NCBI GenBank assembly: GCA_002155105.1
Contig: MUZD01000002.1
Span: forward strand, 434,001-498,000
Direction: 5' to 3'
From: Sedimentibacter sp. SX930
GTDB taxonomy: Bacteria; Bacillota; Bacilli; Lactobacillales; Aerococcaceae
Length of the DNA stretch: 64,000 bases
This document shows, in pieces, positions 45,906 through 53,668 of this stretch (position 1 is the first letter of the stretch; each line of letters begins with the position of its first letter). A program made the translations under genes and the position numbers. Below the pieces are notes generated by a model. It did no database searches and was not told the origin of the DNA. It saw only the letters and a program-made list of their open reading frames with translations.

Positions 45906-46997
45906 CTATCCGATTGCCTTTAATGGGTCTATTTTTACAACTGCCCTTACGGAAAATACTCCACCGATCATGGCCATGATGACCAGCAAGCCGGCTATGC
46001 CACTCAAAAAATATAAGTTTGTGCGGTAAGGAACAGCGGCCGGCAAGACTAACGCTGTCACACCGGTCAATATCAACCCGATGCCGACTCCGATAGCCGC
46101 CAACAGGAACGTTTGGATGACGACTGATTTTGCGATATAACCGCTTGAAATCCCTTGTGCTTTCATGACCCCAAACATGCTCGATTTCTGCATGGTAAGG
46201 ACATAGATGAAAATACCGATCACTACTGACGCAATGACGACCAAAAATCCGATCATCAAACCGAATGTCAACACCTGAGCAGTGTATCCTGGAATTTCAT
46301 TGATGTAATCCGCAATCGGATATACGTTCAGATCTTCGTTTCCAGTGTCCACCGCTTCAATCGTGTCATCGATTCCCCGCACTACGATTGCACTGATGCG
46401 CCCTTCCTCAGACTCATCAATCTGTTCAAAACGCACATCCTGATAGGAAGATACAGTCGTGTACAAAACCGGAGCGACACTGAACTTAGCGTCTTCAGTG
46501 AACCCGACTACTTCTACTTCCTTGTCCGATCCCGCCAACTGGAGCGTGTCGCCAATGACTACGCCCTCTTCTTCCTTCAGACTGATGTCTGCAACGACTT
46601 CATCATCATTTTGGAAAGCTCTTCCCTCGATCACTTCAGGCATCAGGAATTGATCCGATTCGATACCAAAAAAAGTTGTATTTATTTTTGCATCATCGCC
46701 TGACGTCCCTTTTTTCCTGATGACATTAGGAGCTATTCCGATTACAGCCGCTTCGTCAGCATCCACTTCATCAATGGCTCCTCTTGGCATCATGGACATA
46801 TTGATATTCGTGTTCGACTCGTCAGTCAGAATGATGCCGTCCGCATCCCATTTATCAATGCTAGTCCGATTATCCTGTGCCAACCCATAGGCAAGGCCAA
46901 CCAAGAAGAACACCAAATACGATACCAGCACCATTACTCCAATTATCAAAGAAAATCTTGTTTTTGAATGTTTAATTTCTTTCCAAGCTAAAAACAT
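45906..46997 (-). CDS. ABC transporter permease (FtsX/HrtB-like)
   Basis: A 363-residue permease with one N-terminal helix (SLIIGVMVLVSYLVFFLVG), a soluble extracellular domain of about 190 residues, and three C-terminal helices, which is the MacB/FtsX topology. The start MFLAWKEIKHSKTRF resembles HrtB-type heme exporters and DevC proteins. GGGGTGG precedes the ATG. It follows the MarR gene by 23 bases. The exporter-type fold plus a MarR regulator suggests that a toxic or signalling molecule is pumped out. Confidence 0.88.
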   Translation of the reverse strand: MFLAWKEIKHSKTRFSLIIGVMVLVSYLVFFLVGLAYGLAQDNRTSIDKWDADGIILTDESNTNINMSMMPRGAIDEVDADEAAVIGIAPNVIRKKGTSGDDAKINTTFFGIESDQFLMPEVIEGRAFQNDDEVVADISLKEEEGVVIGDTLQLAGSDKEVEVVGFTEDAKFSVAPVLYTTVSSYQDVRFEQIDESEEGRISAIVVRGIDDTIEAVDTGNEDLNVYPIADYINEIPGYTAQVLTFGLMIGFLVVIASVVIGIFIYVLTMQKSSMFGVMKAQGISSGYIAKSVVIQTFLLAAIGVGIGLILTGVTALVLPAAVPYRTNLYFLSGIAGLLVIMAMIGGVFSVRAVVKIDPLKAIG

Positions 46998-47020
46998 TAC
47001 TCCACCCCTTTATTTTTGTT

Positions 47021-47476
47021 TTACAGACTGTTCTGGTCTATGCCGCCCATTGATTTGTTCAATATTTTCAACTGTTTCATCAACAGCAGTCCATCGATGC
47101 CTTCCAGGCTACAGGCGTTCACTTCCGACAAAATAGCAAAATTGATTGCTTTCTTTGAAGTGATGCCTTTTTCACTCAAGGTAACGATCGTAGCGCGCTT
47201 GTCCAAAAGGGACGGTTCCTTCGTGATCCACCCCTGTTTCTCGAGGCGGTTCAAAATGGGGTTCAACGTTCCGATACCCATCCCTAACCGCTCCCCGATG
47301 TGTTTGATCAATATATTGTCCTCATCCCATAAGGCCAGCAAGACCAAATACTGCGGGAATGTCAAATGGAAATCTTTCAATGCACGGTTATACATTTTGC
47401 CGAAACCATTTGCAGCCCGATAGACCTCGAAACAAAGCTGATCCTCAAGCGGCCTTTCAAAAATAGATTCATCCAT
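47021..47476 (-). CDS. MarR family regulator (OhrR-like, with N-terminal Cys)
   Basis: A 151-residue winged-helix regulator. The N-terminal segment LEDQLCFEVYRAANGFGKMYNRAL has a Cys near residue 15 at the place of the redox-sensing Cys of OhrR. The DNA-binding wing includes HIGERLGMGIGTLNPILNRLEKQGWI and DKRATIVTLSEKG. It probably represses the operon that follows and senses an oxidant or a lipid-like ligand. GGAGG lies 10 bases before the ATG. A near-perfect palindrome covers the promoter upstream, the expected autoregulatory site. Confidence 0.9.
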   Translation of the reverse strand: MDESIFERPLEDQLCFEVYRAANGFGKMYNRALKDFHLTFPQYLVLLALWDEDNILIKHIGERLGMGIGTLNPILNRLEKQGWITKEPSLLDKRATIVTLSEKGITSKKAINFAILSEVNACSLEGIDGLLLMKQLKILNKSMGGIDQNSL

Positions 47477-47514
47477 CCTGATACCGCCTCCTTTCCAAAT
47501 TCACCTCAACGACC

Positions 47515-47540
47515 AATATACATCTTACAAGATATATATT
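47515..47540 (-). promoter_or_regulatory. MarR operator palindrome
   Basis: AATATACATCTT and AAGATATATATT are inverted arms with one mismatch and a 2-base centre. The site overlaps a candidate -10 element, so binding would block transcription of the marR-exporter operon. Confidence 0.72.
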
Positions 47541-47564
47541 AATCGATAAAATCTGGAAAGTAAA
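47536..47564 (-). promoter_or_regulatory. Candidate promoter of the marR operon
   Basis: TTTACT and TAATAT are 17 bases apart on the minus strand; the -10 is inside the palindrome. Confidence 0.5.
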
Positions 47565-47621
47565 ACAATCGCACTTGGAAGTGCCGCAAACCGAAAAAAC
47601 TAGAACAGCAATATTACGATA

Positions 47622-47660
47622 GCAAAAAAAGGACTCAGAGCGGGTGCCCTGAATCCTTTA
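47622..47660 (-). terminator. Intrinsic terminator after sodA
   Basis: AAAGGATTCAGGGC and GCTCTGAGTCCTTT pair with two mismatches around 4 bases, followed on the minus strand by TTTTGC. Confidence 0.78.
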
Positions 47661-47683
47661 AGTGGATTGCAATAACTTTTTGC

Positions 47684-48292
47684 TTATTTTGCTGCAGCTA
47701 AACGACTGTTGACTTCATCCCAGTTCACAAGGTTCCAGAATGCTTTGATGTACTCCGGACGCACGTTCTTGTAGTTCAGGTAATAAGCATGTTCCCATAC
47801 ATCAAGACCCAAAATCGGCGTTTTGCCTTCGCTGATAGGCGAATCTTGGTTTGGTGTGGAGGTGATTTCCAATTTACCATCGGAAACTACCAGCCAAGCC
47901 CATCCGGATCCGAAACGACCTACTGCTGCTGCTGTGAATTTTTCTTTCATGGCATCAAAGCTGCCGAAAGCCTCTTCGATTCCGTCTTTGACAGCTCCTG
48001 TAGGTTCTCCGCCCGCATTAGGCGCCAAAACTGTCCAGAATAAGCTGTGGTTTGCATGTCCGCCGCCGTTGTTGCGGACAGCCGTACGGATGTCCTCCGG
48101 AACGCTGTTCAAGTCAGCCAATAATTCCTCGATCGTTTTTCCAGCCAGCTCAGGGTGTTTCTCCAATGCTGCGTTCACATTCGTAATGTAAGTATTATGA
48201 TGTTTCTCATGATGCAAATGCATCGTTTCCTCATCGATGTATGGTGTCAAAGCGTCGTACGCGTAAGGTAATGCTGGTAATGTAAAAGCCAT
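47684..48292 (-). CDS. sodA: Superoxide dismutase (Mn/Fe)
   Basis: SodA dismutates superoxide in the cytoplasm. The metal ligands are readable: His in [11 protein letters not shown] (about 27), His in GHANHSLFW (about 82), and Asp and His in [12 protein letters not shown] (about 165-169). The segment [11 protein letters not shown] fits the Mn type of lactic acid bacteria. The 202 residues are full length. AGGAGGAA precedes the ATG. It is monocistronic with a near-consensus promoter and its own terminator. Confidence 0.97.
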   Translation of the reverse strand: MAFTLPALPYAYDALTPYIDEETMHLHHEKHHNTYITNVNAALEKHPELAGKTIEELLADLNSVPEDIRTAVRNNGGGHANHSLFWTVLAPNAGGEPTGAVKDGIEEAFGSFDAMKEKFTAAAVGRFGSGWAWLVVSDGKLEITSTPNQDSPISEGKTPILGLDVWEHAYYLNYKNVRPEYIKAFWNLVNWDEVNSRLAAAK

Positions 48293-48336
48293 GTTAAATT
48301 CCTCCTAAAATAGTTTAGTGATTCCTGACTGATTTC

Positions 48337-48365
48337 ACTGTATCATCAATCGCTCACTTTATCAA
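48337..48365 (-). promoter_or_regulatory. Promoter for sodA
   Basis: TTGATA lies 17 bases before the extended -10 TGATACAGT on the minus strand. Confidence 0.75.
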
Positions 48366-48434
48366 AAATAAAGCCTCGAAGCCGTAGCAATTTTTGATTG
48401 CTAAATGAATCCATTTTCGATAGACTGGACAAGT

Positions 48435-49223
48435 ATGATGCAGAAAGCGGTGATCAAAATCTCAATCGTTAGTTTAGTCAAAGACAGTTTTATGGATCCA
48501 AAGCAATTGTTGGGTGCCAAGACATTAAAAAAAGGCCCTGCCTTTTTGCTCTTCATCTTGCTCTCACTGACCGTCAGCATCCCCCTGTTTTTGGATGGAT
48601 ATGCTACGCTTCAAAAATTTTCGGCAGATGCGGGCGTGATAGCGGATAATATACCTGCATTCACCATTTCGAACAGCGCATTGCGGTTGGAGGATCCCAC
48701 GGAAAAAGGTTTCATTTATAAAACCGACACAGTCCTATTGGCTTTCGATAGTCAGGAAATTTACACGCAGAGAGAAATCGAAAAAGAAATGTCATCCCCT
48801 GTTTTGATTTTGAGCCTCGTATTTTCAAAGGATGCCTTCACCCTCTACGCTCAAGACGTCCCATTCCGGTTGCCTTACGAACAGGCTGATGACATTACGG
48901 ACCAGACGTTCAAAAAGTTATTGCGTAATTTTTCCAGCGATCAGCTTTTTTCCAGTGTGATCATGCTCTTGTTCAGTCTTTTCATTTCATCGTTCAGTGT
49001 CCTTCTTACGCTCTTGATAATCGCGCTGTTCGCGAATGTATTGACAGGATTCATGCGGAAAAAACTCCCTTTCCGCGAAATACTTAGGATGGCGCTGATA
49101 GCCTCCGTCGTCCCAGTGGTTTTCTTCAGTCTATTGAACGGATTCGGCCTCTACCCGATGATCCAGGATGAAGCGATTGCCTTCATCGGTATATTCTATT
49201 TCTACAAAGCCCTCAAAGAATAG
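48435..49223 (+). CDS. DUF1189 family membrane protein
   Basis: The protein has an amphipathic start (VSLVKDSFMDPKQLLGAKTLKKG), a first membrane helix (PAFLLFILLSLTVSIPLF), an outside domain of about 110 residues, and four C-terminal membrane segments. This is the layout of DUF1189 proteins, which have no known function. The start is uncertain: two adjacent ATGs at 48435 and 48438, an ATG at 48405 and a GTG at 48450 are all possible, and none has a good ribosome site. Its 5' part overlaps the sodA promoter region on the other strand. A strong terminator follows. Confidence 0.8.
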   Translation: MMQKAVIKISIVSLVKDSFMDPKQLLGAKTLKKGPAFLLFILLSLTVSIPLFLDGYATLQKFSADAGVIADNIPAFTISNSALRLEDPTEKGFIYKTDTVLLAFDSQEIYTQREIEKEMSSPVLILSLVFSKDAFTLYAQDVPFRLPYEQADDITDQTFKKLLRNFSSDQLFSSVIMLLFSLFISSFSVLLTLLIIALFANVLTGFMRKKLPFREILRMALIASVVPVVFFSLLNGFGLYPMIQDEAIAFIGIFYFYKALKE

Positions 49224-49265
49224 CAGAAAAGCCGCACCCTTTTCGTAAACGTCCGCTTCCTGCCC

Positions 49266-49320
49266 AAAAAGAGGCCGCAGCATATGATCGAAGGATCATC
49301 TTGCTGCGGCCTCTTTTTTT
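49266..49320 (+). terminator. Strong bidirectional terminator after the DUF1189 gene
   Basis: AAAAAGAGGCCGCAGCA and TGCTGCGGCCTCTTTTT pair perfectly; the loop contains a second small hairpin (GATC/GATC). On the minus strand it could also stop transcripts coming from cshB. Confidence 0.9.
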
Positions 49321-49331
49321 ATATTGTTGGC

Positions 49332-49524
49332 TAGCTTCACGGGTAAGCCCTTCGGAAATTAGATAAATCGTACCTATTGCGCTCTACGATGCTCAGTCGG
49401 ACTGATTTCCTAAATTGTCATGACTCTTGCGATTTCAATCGCTTAGAGGCATGATACACTTGACCGTTTAGGTCACAGTGTTTCCTTAATAAGGGCTAAG
49501 CGAACCCGTTCAGCTTTTCTTTTT
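49332..49524 (+). ncRNA. Candidate structured non-coding RNA (6S-like or new)
   Basis: The gap between the DUF1189 terminator and the convergent cshB stop has no open frame but folds strongly. The two ends pair in order: AGCT/AGCT, ACGGGT/ACCCGT, GCCCTT/AAGGGC and GGAAA/TTTCC (49333-49358 with 49481-49515). Inside are a stem TCATG-CTCT-GCGATT with AATCGC-AGAG-CATGA (49418-49454) and a hairpin ACACT-GACC with GGTC-AGTGT (49456-49481). The 5' half also holds ATCGTA/TACGAT and CAGT/ACTG pairs. The last pairs compete with GGAAA/TTTCC. On the plus strand the closing stem is followed by TTTTCTTTTTATTT, like an intrinsic terminator, and TATATT at 49320-49325 could be the -10. A rod with a central bubble would resemble 6S RNA; strand and identity are not proven. 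Confidence 0.55.
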
Positions 49525-49526
49525 AT

Positions 49527-50843
49527 TTATCCGTGGTTGCGGGTTTTGCTTGCTCTTCTTTTGCGTTTCTGTTGGCTGGCGATATTTTCTTTCAGTTTGC
49601 GTTTGTAGCCAGGCTTCACTTGTTTCTTAGCCTTGTTTACCATTCCGCGGATGCGGTGATCGGGTTCCAATTGACTCGGAGCGTTTCTCATCTCACGGCG
49701 TTTTCTTTCGTAAGTTTCGACAAGTTGATCTTTTTCGATAGCTACCGGTTTGAAAACAACACCGTACTTCTCCAGATCGTCGATTGCCTTTTCCTCACCT
49801 GGTGCGTACAAAGTGATCGCAGTTCCTTTTAAGTTGCTGCGTCCCGTTCTGCCCGTACGGTGTACGAAGAATTCCATGTCCTTCGGCAGTTCATAGTTGA
49901 TGACGTGTGAAACACCTTCGATATCGATGCCGCGTGCAGCCAAATCGGTAGCCACCATGAATTGGTACTCCAGATTATGGACTCTTCTCATGATGCGTTT
50001 GCGTTCACGAGCAGGCACATCGCCATGCAAGACCGCCGGCTGAATGCCACGTTGTCTCAGTCCATCAGCGATTTCCTCGGCATTTTGTTTTGTATTGGCA
50101 AAAATCAATGCCAGATACGGTTCTCCCATTGTCAACACTTGATACAGAACATCAATTTTTGCTTGTCCTTTAGTGGACAGCAACAGATTATCGATTGCCG
50201 GTGCAATGATATGTTCCGGTTTCAACTGGACAACGACAGGGTTTTCGACGTATTTCTTCAAGAAACCCTTCAGTTTCTCTGGGATCGTAGCGGAGAATAC
50301 CAGCATCTGGAGTTTCTCCGGCAAACGGCCGGCAATCTGATCGACATCATGCAGGAAGCCTAGATCCAGTGTCATATCCGCTTCGTCAATGACCATTTTG
50401 GATGCGGTATGGATCTTCAGAGCTTGCTCATTGATCAAGTCAAGGATCCTGCCGGGAGTTCCGATTACGATATGCGGTTGGTTGTTGACTAGTTTCGACA
50501 TTTGTCGTTTTTTGTCTGTACCGCCTACGTAGCTGACGATACGGATTTCTTCGGGCGCGTTTGAGACCAGTTGGCTGGCTGTCTGATACAGTTGTTCTGC
50601 TAGCTCACGGCTAGGTGAAGTGATGACAACTTGGACTTCATTTTTTGATGGGTCGATTGCATCAATCAAGGGCAGCAAGAAGCTATGGCTTTTCCCTGTT
50701 CCTGTCTGAGATTGGCCAATCACGCTCTTTCCGGTTCTAATGATCGGGATAATTTGTTTTTGGATATCGGTCGGTTCTTTGAAATTCAATTTGCTGATTG
50801 CCTCCAGCAAAAATGGCTTCAATTGAAAGTCTTTAAATTCCAC
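49527..50843 (-). CDS. cshB: DEAD-box RNA helicase CshB
   Basis: A 438-residue DEAD-box helicase. Motifs in order are the Q motif (FKEPTDIQKQIIP), GQSQTGTGKSHSF, TSPSRELAEQ, VIDEADMTLD, FSATIP, and HRTGRTGR, followed by a basic C-terminal tail (KKQVKPGYKRKLKENI). Length and the K-S-H-S variant of motif I fit CshB of Bacillus, a cold-adaptation and ribosome/RNA-decay helicase. The GTG at 50841-50843 follows AGAGGTG; the frame extends upstream across the promoter. Promoter and a 14-bp palindrome lie just upstream. Confidence 0.93.
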   Translation of the reverse strand: MEFKDFQLKPFLLEAISKLNFKEPTDIQKQIIPIIRTGKSVIGQSQTGTGKSHSFLLPLIDAIDPSKNEVQVVITSPSRELAEQLYQTASQLVSNAPEEIRIVSYVGGTDKKRQMSKLVNNQPHIVIGTPGRILDLINEQALKIHTASKMVIDEADMTLDLGFLHDVDQIAGRLPEKLQMLVFSATIPEKLKGFLKKYVENPVVVQLKPEHIIAPAIDNLLLSTKGQAKIDVLYQVLTMGEPYLALIFANTKQNAEEIADGLRQRGIQPAVLHGDVPARERKRIMRRVHNLEYQFMVATDLAARGIDIEGVSHVINYELPKDMEFFVHRTGRTGRSNLKGTAITLYAPGEEKAIDDLEKYGVVFKPVAIEKDQLVETYERKRREMRNAPSQLEPDHRIRGMVNKAKKQVKPGYKRKLKENIASQQKRKRRASKTRNHG

Positions 50844-50886
50844 GTTTACACCTCTTGTTTTTCTTCTGCGTATTTTATGCCTTACC

Positions 50887-50895
50887 ATTATAACA
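50887..50895 (-). promoter_or_regulatory. Extended -10 promoter for cshB
   Basis: TGTTATAAT on the minus strand is an extended consensus -10. No conventional -35 is seen; its place is taken by the palindrome at 50903-50916. Confidence 0.62.
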
Positions 50896-50902
50896 CACGC
50901 GC

Positions 50903-50916
50903 AAGGTTTAAACCTT
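50903..50916. promoter_or_regulatory. Perfect 14-bp palindrome in the cshB -35 region
   Basis: AAGGTTTAAACCTT is self-complementary and starts 8 bases upstream of the extended -10. It is a candidate operator; no regulator is evident nearby. Confidence 0.5.
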
Positions 50917-50996
50917 AATTTCAGATAAGAATTTGAAAATTGAGCACGTAAATTTATTCGCAATATATTTACATACGCAACCGAAAGTACCCCGTC

Positions 50997-51032
50997 AAAG
51001 AAAGCGTCATCGTGAAAACAGACGCTTTCTTT
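50997..51032. repeat. Terminator-like inverted repeat between divergent cshB and zwf
   Basis: AAAGAAAGCGTC and GACGCTTTCTTT are perfect 12-bp arms with a 12-base loop. The repeat ends 3 bases before the zwf -35. No gene ends here, so a terminator role has no obvious client. Confidence 0.7.
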
Positions 51033-51034
51033 CA

Positions 51035-51063
51035 TTGCTAACCGTAAATGATAATAGTATAAT
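51035..51063 (+). promoter_or_regulatory. Promoter for zwf
   Basis: TTGCTA and TATAAT are 17 bases apart. A second TATAAT begins 8 bases further downstream. Confidence 0.72.
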
Positions 51064-51108
51064 GATATAATGAATAGAATCTAATAATAATAAAAAGGAG
51101 GGCATGTA

Positions 51109-52629
51109 ATGATTACCCAAAATACTGCTCTGTTCACTATTTTCGGAGCAACTGGTGATTTGGCTCACCGCAAACTGTATCCATCATTATTTCGCTTATA
51201 CAAAAAAGGATTCATCAAAGATAATTTTGCCGTCATTGGAACAGCGAGACGAGACTGGACTGATGAATATTTCCGTGAAGTGGTCTTGGATTCCATCAAA
51301 GATTTGACTGAGGATAAGGAAGATGCTCTCTCTTTTGCAGCCCATTTCTATTACATCGCCCACAATGTCAACGACTCGGAACACTACATCAAATTGAAGG
51401 TCTTGTCCGAATCCTTGGATGCCAAGTATTCGCTGTCAGGGAACCGCATTTTCTATCTGGCGATGTCTCCGGAGTTTTTCGGCATCATTGCTGAAAAACT
51501 GAAAGAACAAAAATTGATCACAGCAGACGGATTCAACCGTTTGATTATTGAGAAGCCATTCGGACGCGATTTCGAATCCGCGGATGCACTGAACACTAAG
51601 CTGCGCAAATCGTTTGATGAGAACCAAATCTTCCGTATCGATCATTATTTGGGCAAAGAAATGGTGCAGAACATCTCAGCCGTCCGTTTTTCCAATATGA
51701 TTTTCGAGTCGCTGTGGAACAACAAGTACATCGACAATGTTCAGATCACCCTCTCCGAAACTGTGGGCGTGGAAGAACGCGGCGCTTATTACGACAACAA
51801 TGGTGCTTTGCGCGATATGGTGCAAAATCATATCCTTCAGATTGTTGCCTTGTTGGTTATGGAACCACCTCTGTCCTTGCAAGGCGAGGATGTCCGTTCC
51901 GAGAAAATTAAGGCGCTTCGTTCCCTGCGTCTGTACAACACGCCGGAAGAGGTCAACCGCAACTTTATCCGGGCCCAGTATGCCGGAAATCCTGCAAAAG
52001 CTTTGCAAGCATATCGGGAGGAACCTAACGTCAATCCTGCTTCATCAACAGAAACCTTTGTTGCCGGCAAAATACTAGTCGATAATTTCCGTTGGAAAGG
52101 CGTTCCCTTCTACATCCGGACCGGTAAACAAATGGCTTCAAAAGAGACATACATCCATATCCAGTTCAAACATGTATCGATGAATATCTTCCCTACAGAA
52201 GGTGTCGACGAAATCGCTGAACCGAATGTCCTGACCATCCATGTTTCGCCGCTGGAAGGCTTCTCCTTACGTCTGAACGCCAAACGCGTCGGTCAAGGTA
52301 CCGAGATGAAGAACATCCGTATGCACCACATCTACGATGAGGAGACGCAGGCAAACAGCCCTGAAGCTTATGAACGACTCTTATTGGATTGCCTGAACGG
52401 CGATCCGACAAACTTTTCCCACTGGGATGAAGTCGCACAGTCTTGGCACTTCGTTGATGAGATCCGCAAAGTTTGGGATGCCCAAGAAGATTGCACGGAT
52501 ACCCTTTTCGCGTACGAGAGCCACTCGATGGGACCAAGAGAAAGTGACGCTTTGCTTGAGCAGGACGAATTCAGCTGGACTGAATTCAACTGGAGTCAAA
52601 GTTATAAAGAAAAACAGGAAAACGAATAA
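51109..52629 (+). CDS. zwf: Glucose-6-phosphate 1-dehydrogenase
   Basis: Zwf starts the oxidative pentose phosphate pathway, making 6-phosphogluconolactone and NADPH. The Rossmann start is FTIFGATGDLAHRKLYPSL, followed by LIIEKPFGRDFESA and the active-site signature RIDHYLGKEMVQN with the catalytic His/Lys near 180. Then come NGALRDMVQNHILQ and IRTGKQMASKE. The 506 residues are normal. GGAGGG lies upstream of the ATG. It is monocistronic with a clear promoter and terminator; gnd, its pathway partner, is 20 kb away. Confidence 0.98.
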   Translation: MITQNTALFTIFGATGDLAHRKLYPSLFRLYKKGFIKDNFAVIGTARRDWTDEYFREVVLDSIKDLTEDKEDALSFAAHFYYIAHNVNDSEHYIKLKVLSESLDAKYSLSGNRIFYLAMSPEFFGIIAEKLKEQKLITADGFNRLIIEKPFGRDFESADALNTKLRKSFDENQIFRIDHYLGKEMVQNISAVRFSNMIFESLWNNKYIDNVQITLSETVGVEERGAYYDNNGALRDMVQNHILQIVALLVMEPPLSLQGEDVRSEKIKALRSLRLYNTPEEVNRNFIRAQYAGNPAKALQAYREEPNVNPASSTETFVAGKILVDNFRWKGVPFYIRTGKQMASKETYIHIQFKHVSMNIFPTEGVDEIAEPNVLTIHVSPLEGFSLRLNAKRVGQGTEMKNIRMHHIYDEETQANSPEAYERLLLDCLNGDPTNFSHWDEVAQSWHFVDEIRKVWDAQEDCTDTLFAYESHSMGPRESDALLEQDEFSWTEFNWSQSYKEKQENE

Positions 52630-52632
52630 ACT

Positions 52633-52677
52633 AAAGGCCGGACACAAGCGTCGATTCGCTTTTGTCCGGCCTTTTTC
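52633..52677 (+). terminator. Bidirectional terminator between zwf and nrnA
   Basis: AAAGGCCGGACACAAGCG and CGCTTTTGTCCGGCCTTT pair with one mismatch around 6 bases and are followed by TTC. Confidence 0.9.
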
Positions 52678-52694
52678 GGTTCAAGTCTGCTACA

Positions 52695-53657
52695 TCAATG
52701 CGTATTCTGCCATTCGATCGCCAATTCTTCCAATTCCAAAATGATGTCGTTTATTTCCGACTCATCCTTAGCGTTCGCTCCGCTCGCAAGCGGGTGGCCG
52801 CCTCCGCCATGCCGTTTGGCGACTTCATTGATGATCGGGCCTTTTGAGCGCAATCGGCAACGATAGGTACCATTCGGTTGCTCCACAAAAATTCCCCAGC
52901 ATAAAACGCCCTCTACTGTACCCGGCAAAGGGACAACCGGTGCGGTGTCGCTGTCGACGGCACCAAATTTCCCAAGGATTTCTTGGGAGAGGATGATGCT
53001 GGCAACCCCGACGTCATTGATCGTCAAACTCTGCAGGACGAACCCTGATAAATTGGCCGTTTTCAAAGAATTTGTGTTCATCATTTGACTGATATCCGAC
53101 GCGGAAAAATCAAACTGCATCAGTTTCGAGGCTACTGCCATTGTCACTGCCGTAGTCGCCGGATAGAGGAATCTGCCTGTATCGCCGACGATGCCGGCAT
53201 ACAACAGACGCGCTGCTGCAGCGTTCATCGGCAGCGTACCTTCAGTTGAAAAGGAAATTTTGGCGATGATTTCGCTGCTGCTGCTGGAGTGCGTCTCCAC
53301 AAGGCAGATATCTCCGTAGGGGTCTTCATTCGGATGGTGATCGATTTTGATCAGATAATCACCTTTGAAAAAACGTTTGTCGCTGACTCTTGGCTGATTC
53401 GCAGTGTCCGTGACAATCACCAAGGCACCTTCATAGGCCTCATCCGGAATGCTGTCCATGCTGCCGAGGTAGGAAAGGCTGTCTTCATTTTCGCCTACAA
53501 CGTATACTTTTTTCTCAGGATAAGCTTGCCTGATCAAGCTGGCAAGACCGTTCTGCGAACCCAATGCATCCGGATCCGGTCGTAGGTGCCGGTGGATGAT
53601 GATGGTGGAATACACTTGAATTTTATTGACTATTTCTGCATAAATCGGATTTCCCAC
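52695..53657 (-). CDS. nrnA: DHH/DHHA1 phosphoesterase NrnA (nanoRNase / pAp phosphatase)
   Basis: NrnA degrades 2-5 nt RNAs and dephosphorylates pAp. The DHH domain carries HRHLRPDPDALGS near 20-32, VTDTANQPR near 82-90 and the DHH motif in IKIDHHPNEDPYGD near 100-113. The DHHA1 domain ends with the substrate loop KRHGGGGHPLASGA near 280. I chose the GTG at 53655-53657, giving MGNPIYAEIV, with AGGAGG 7-10 bases upstream; an ATG 12 codons earlier lies inside ytoI and has no ribosome site. Length is 320. It follows ytoI by 11 bases, the Bacillus order (ytoI-ytqI). Confidence 0.94.
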   Translation of the reverse strand: MGNPIYAEIVNKIQVYSTIIIHRHLRPDPDALGSQNGLASLIRQAYPEKKVYVVGENEDSLSYLGSMDSIPDEAYEGALVIVTDTANQPRVSDKRFFKGDYLIKIDHHPNEDPYGDICLVETHSSSSSEIIAKISFSTEGTLPMNAAAARLLYAGIVGDTGRFLYPATTAVTMAVASKLMQFDFSASDISQMMNTNSLKTANLSGFVLQSLTINDVGVASIILSQEILGKFGAVDSDTAPVVPLPGTVEGVLCWGIFVEQPNGTYRCRLRSKGPIINEVAKRHGGGGHPLASGANAKDESEINDIILELEELAIEWQNTH

Positions 53658-53668
53658 TTGCTGACCTC

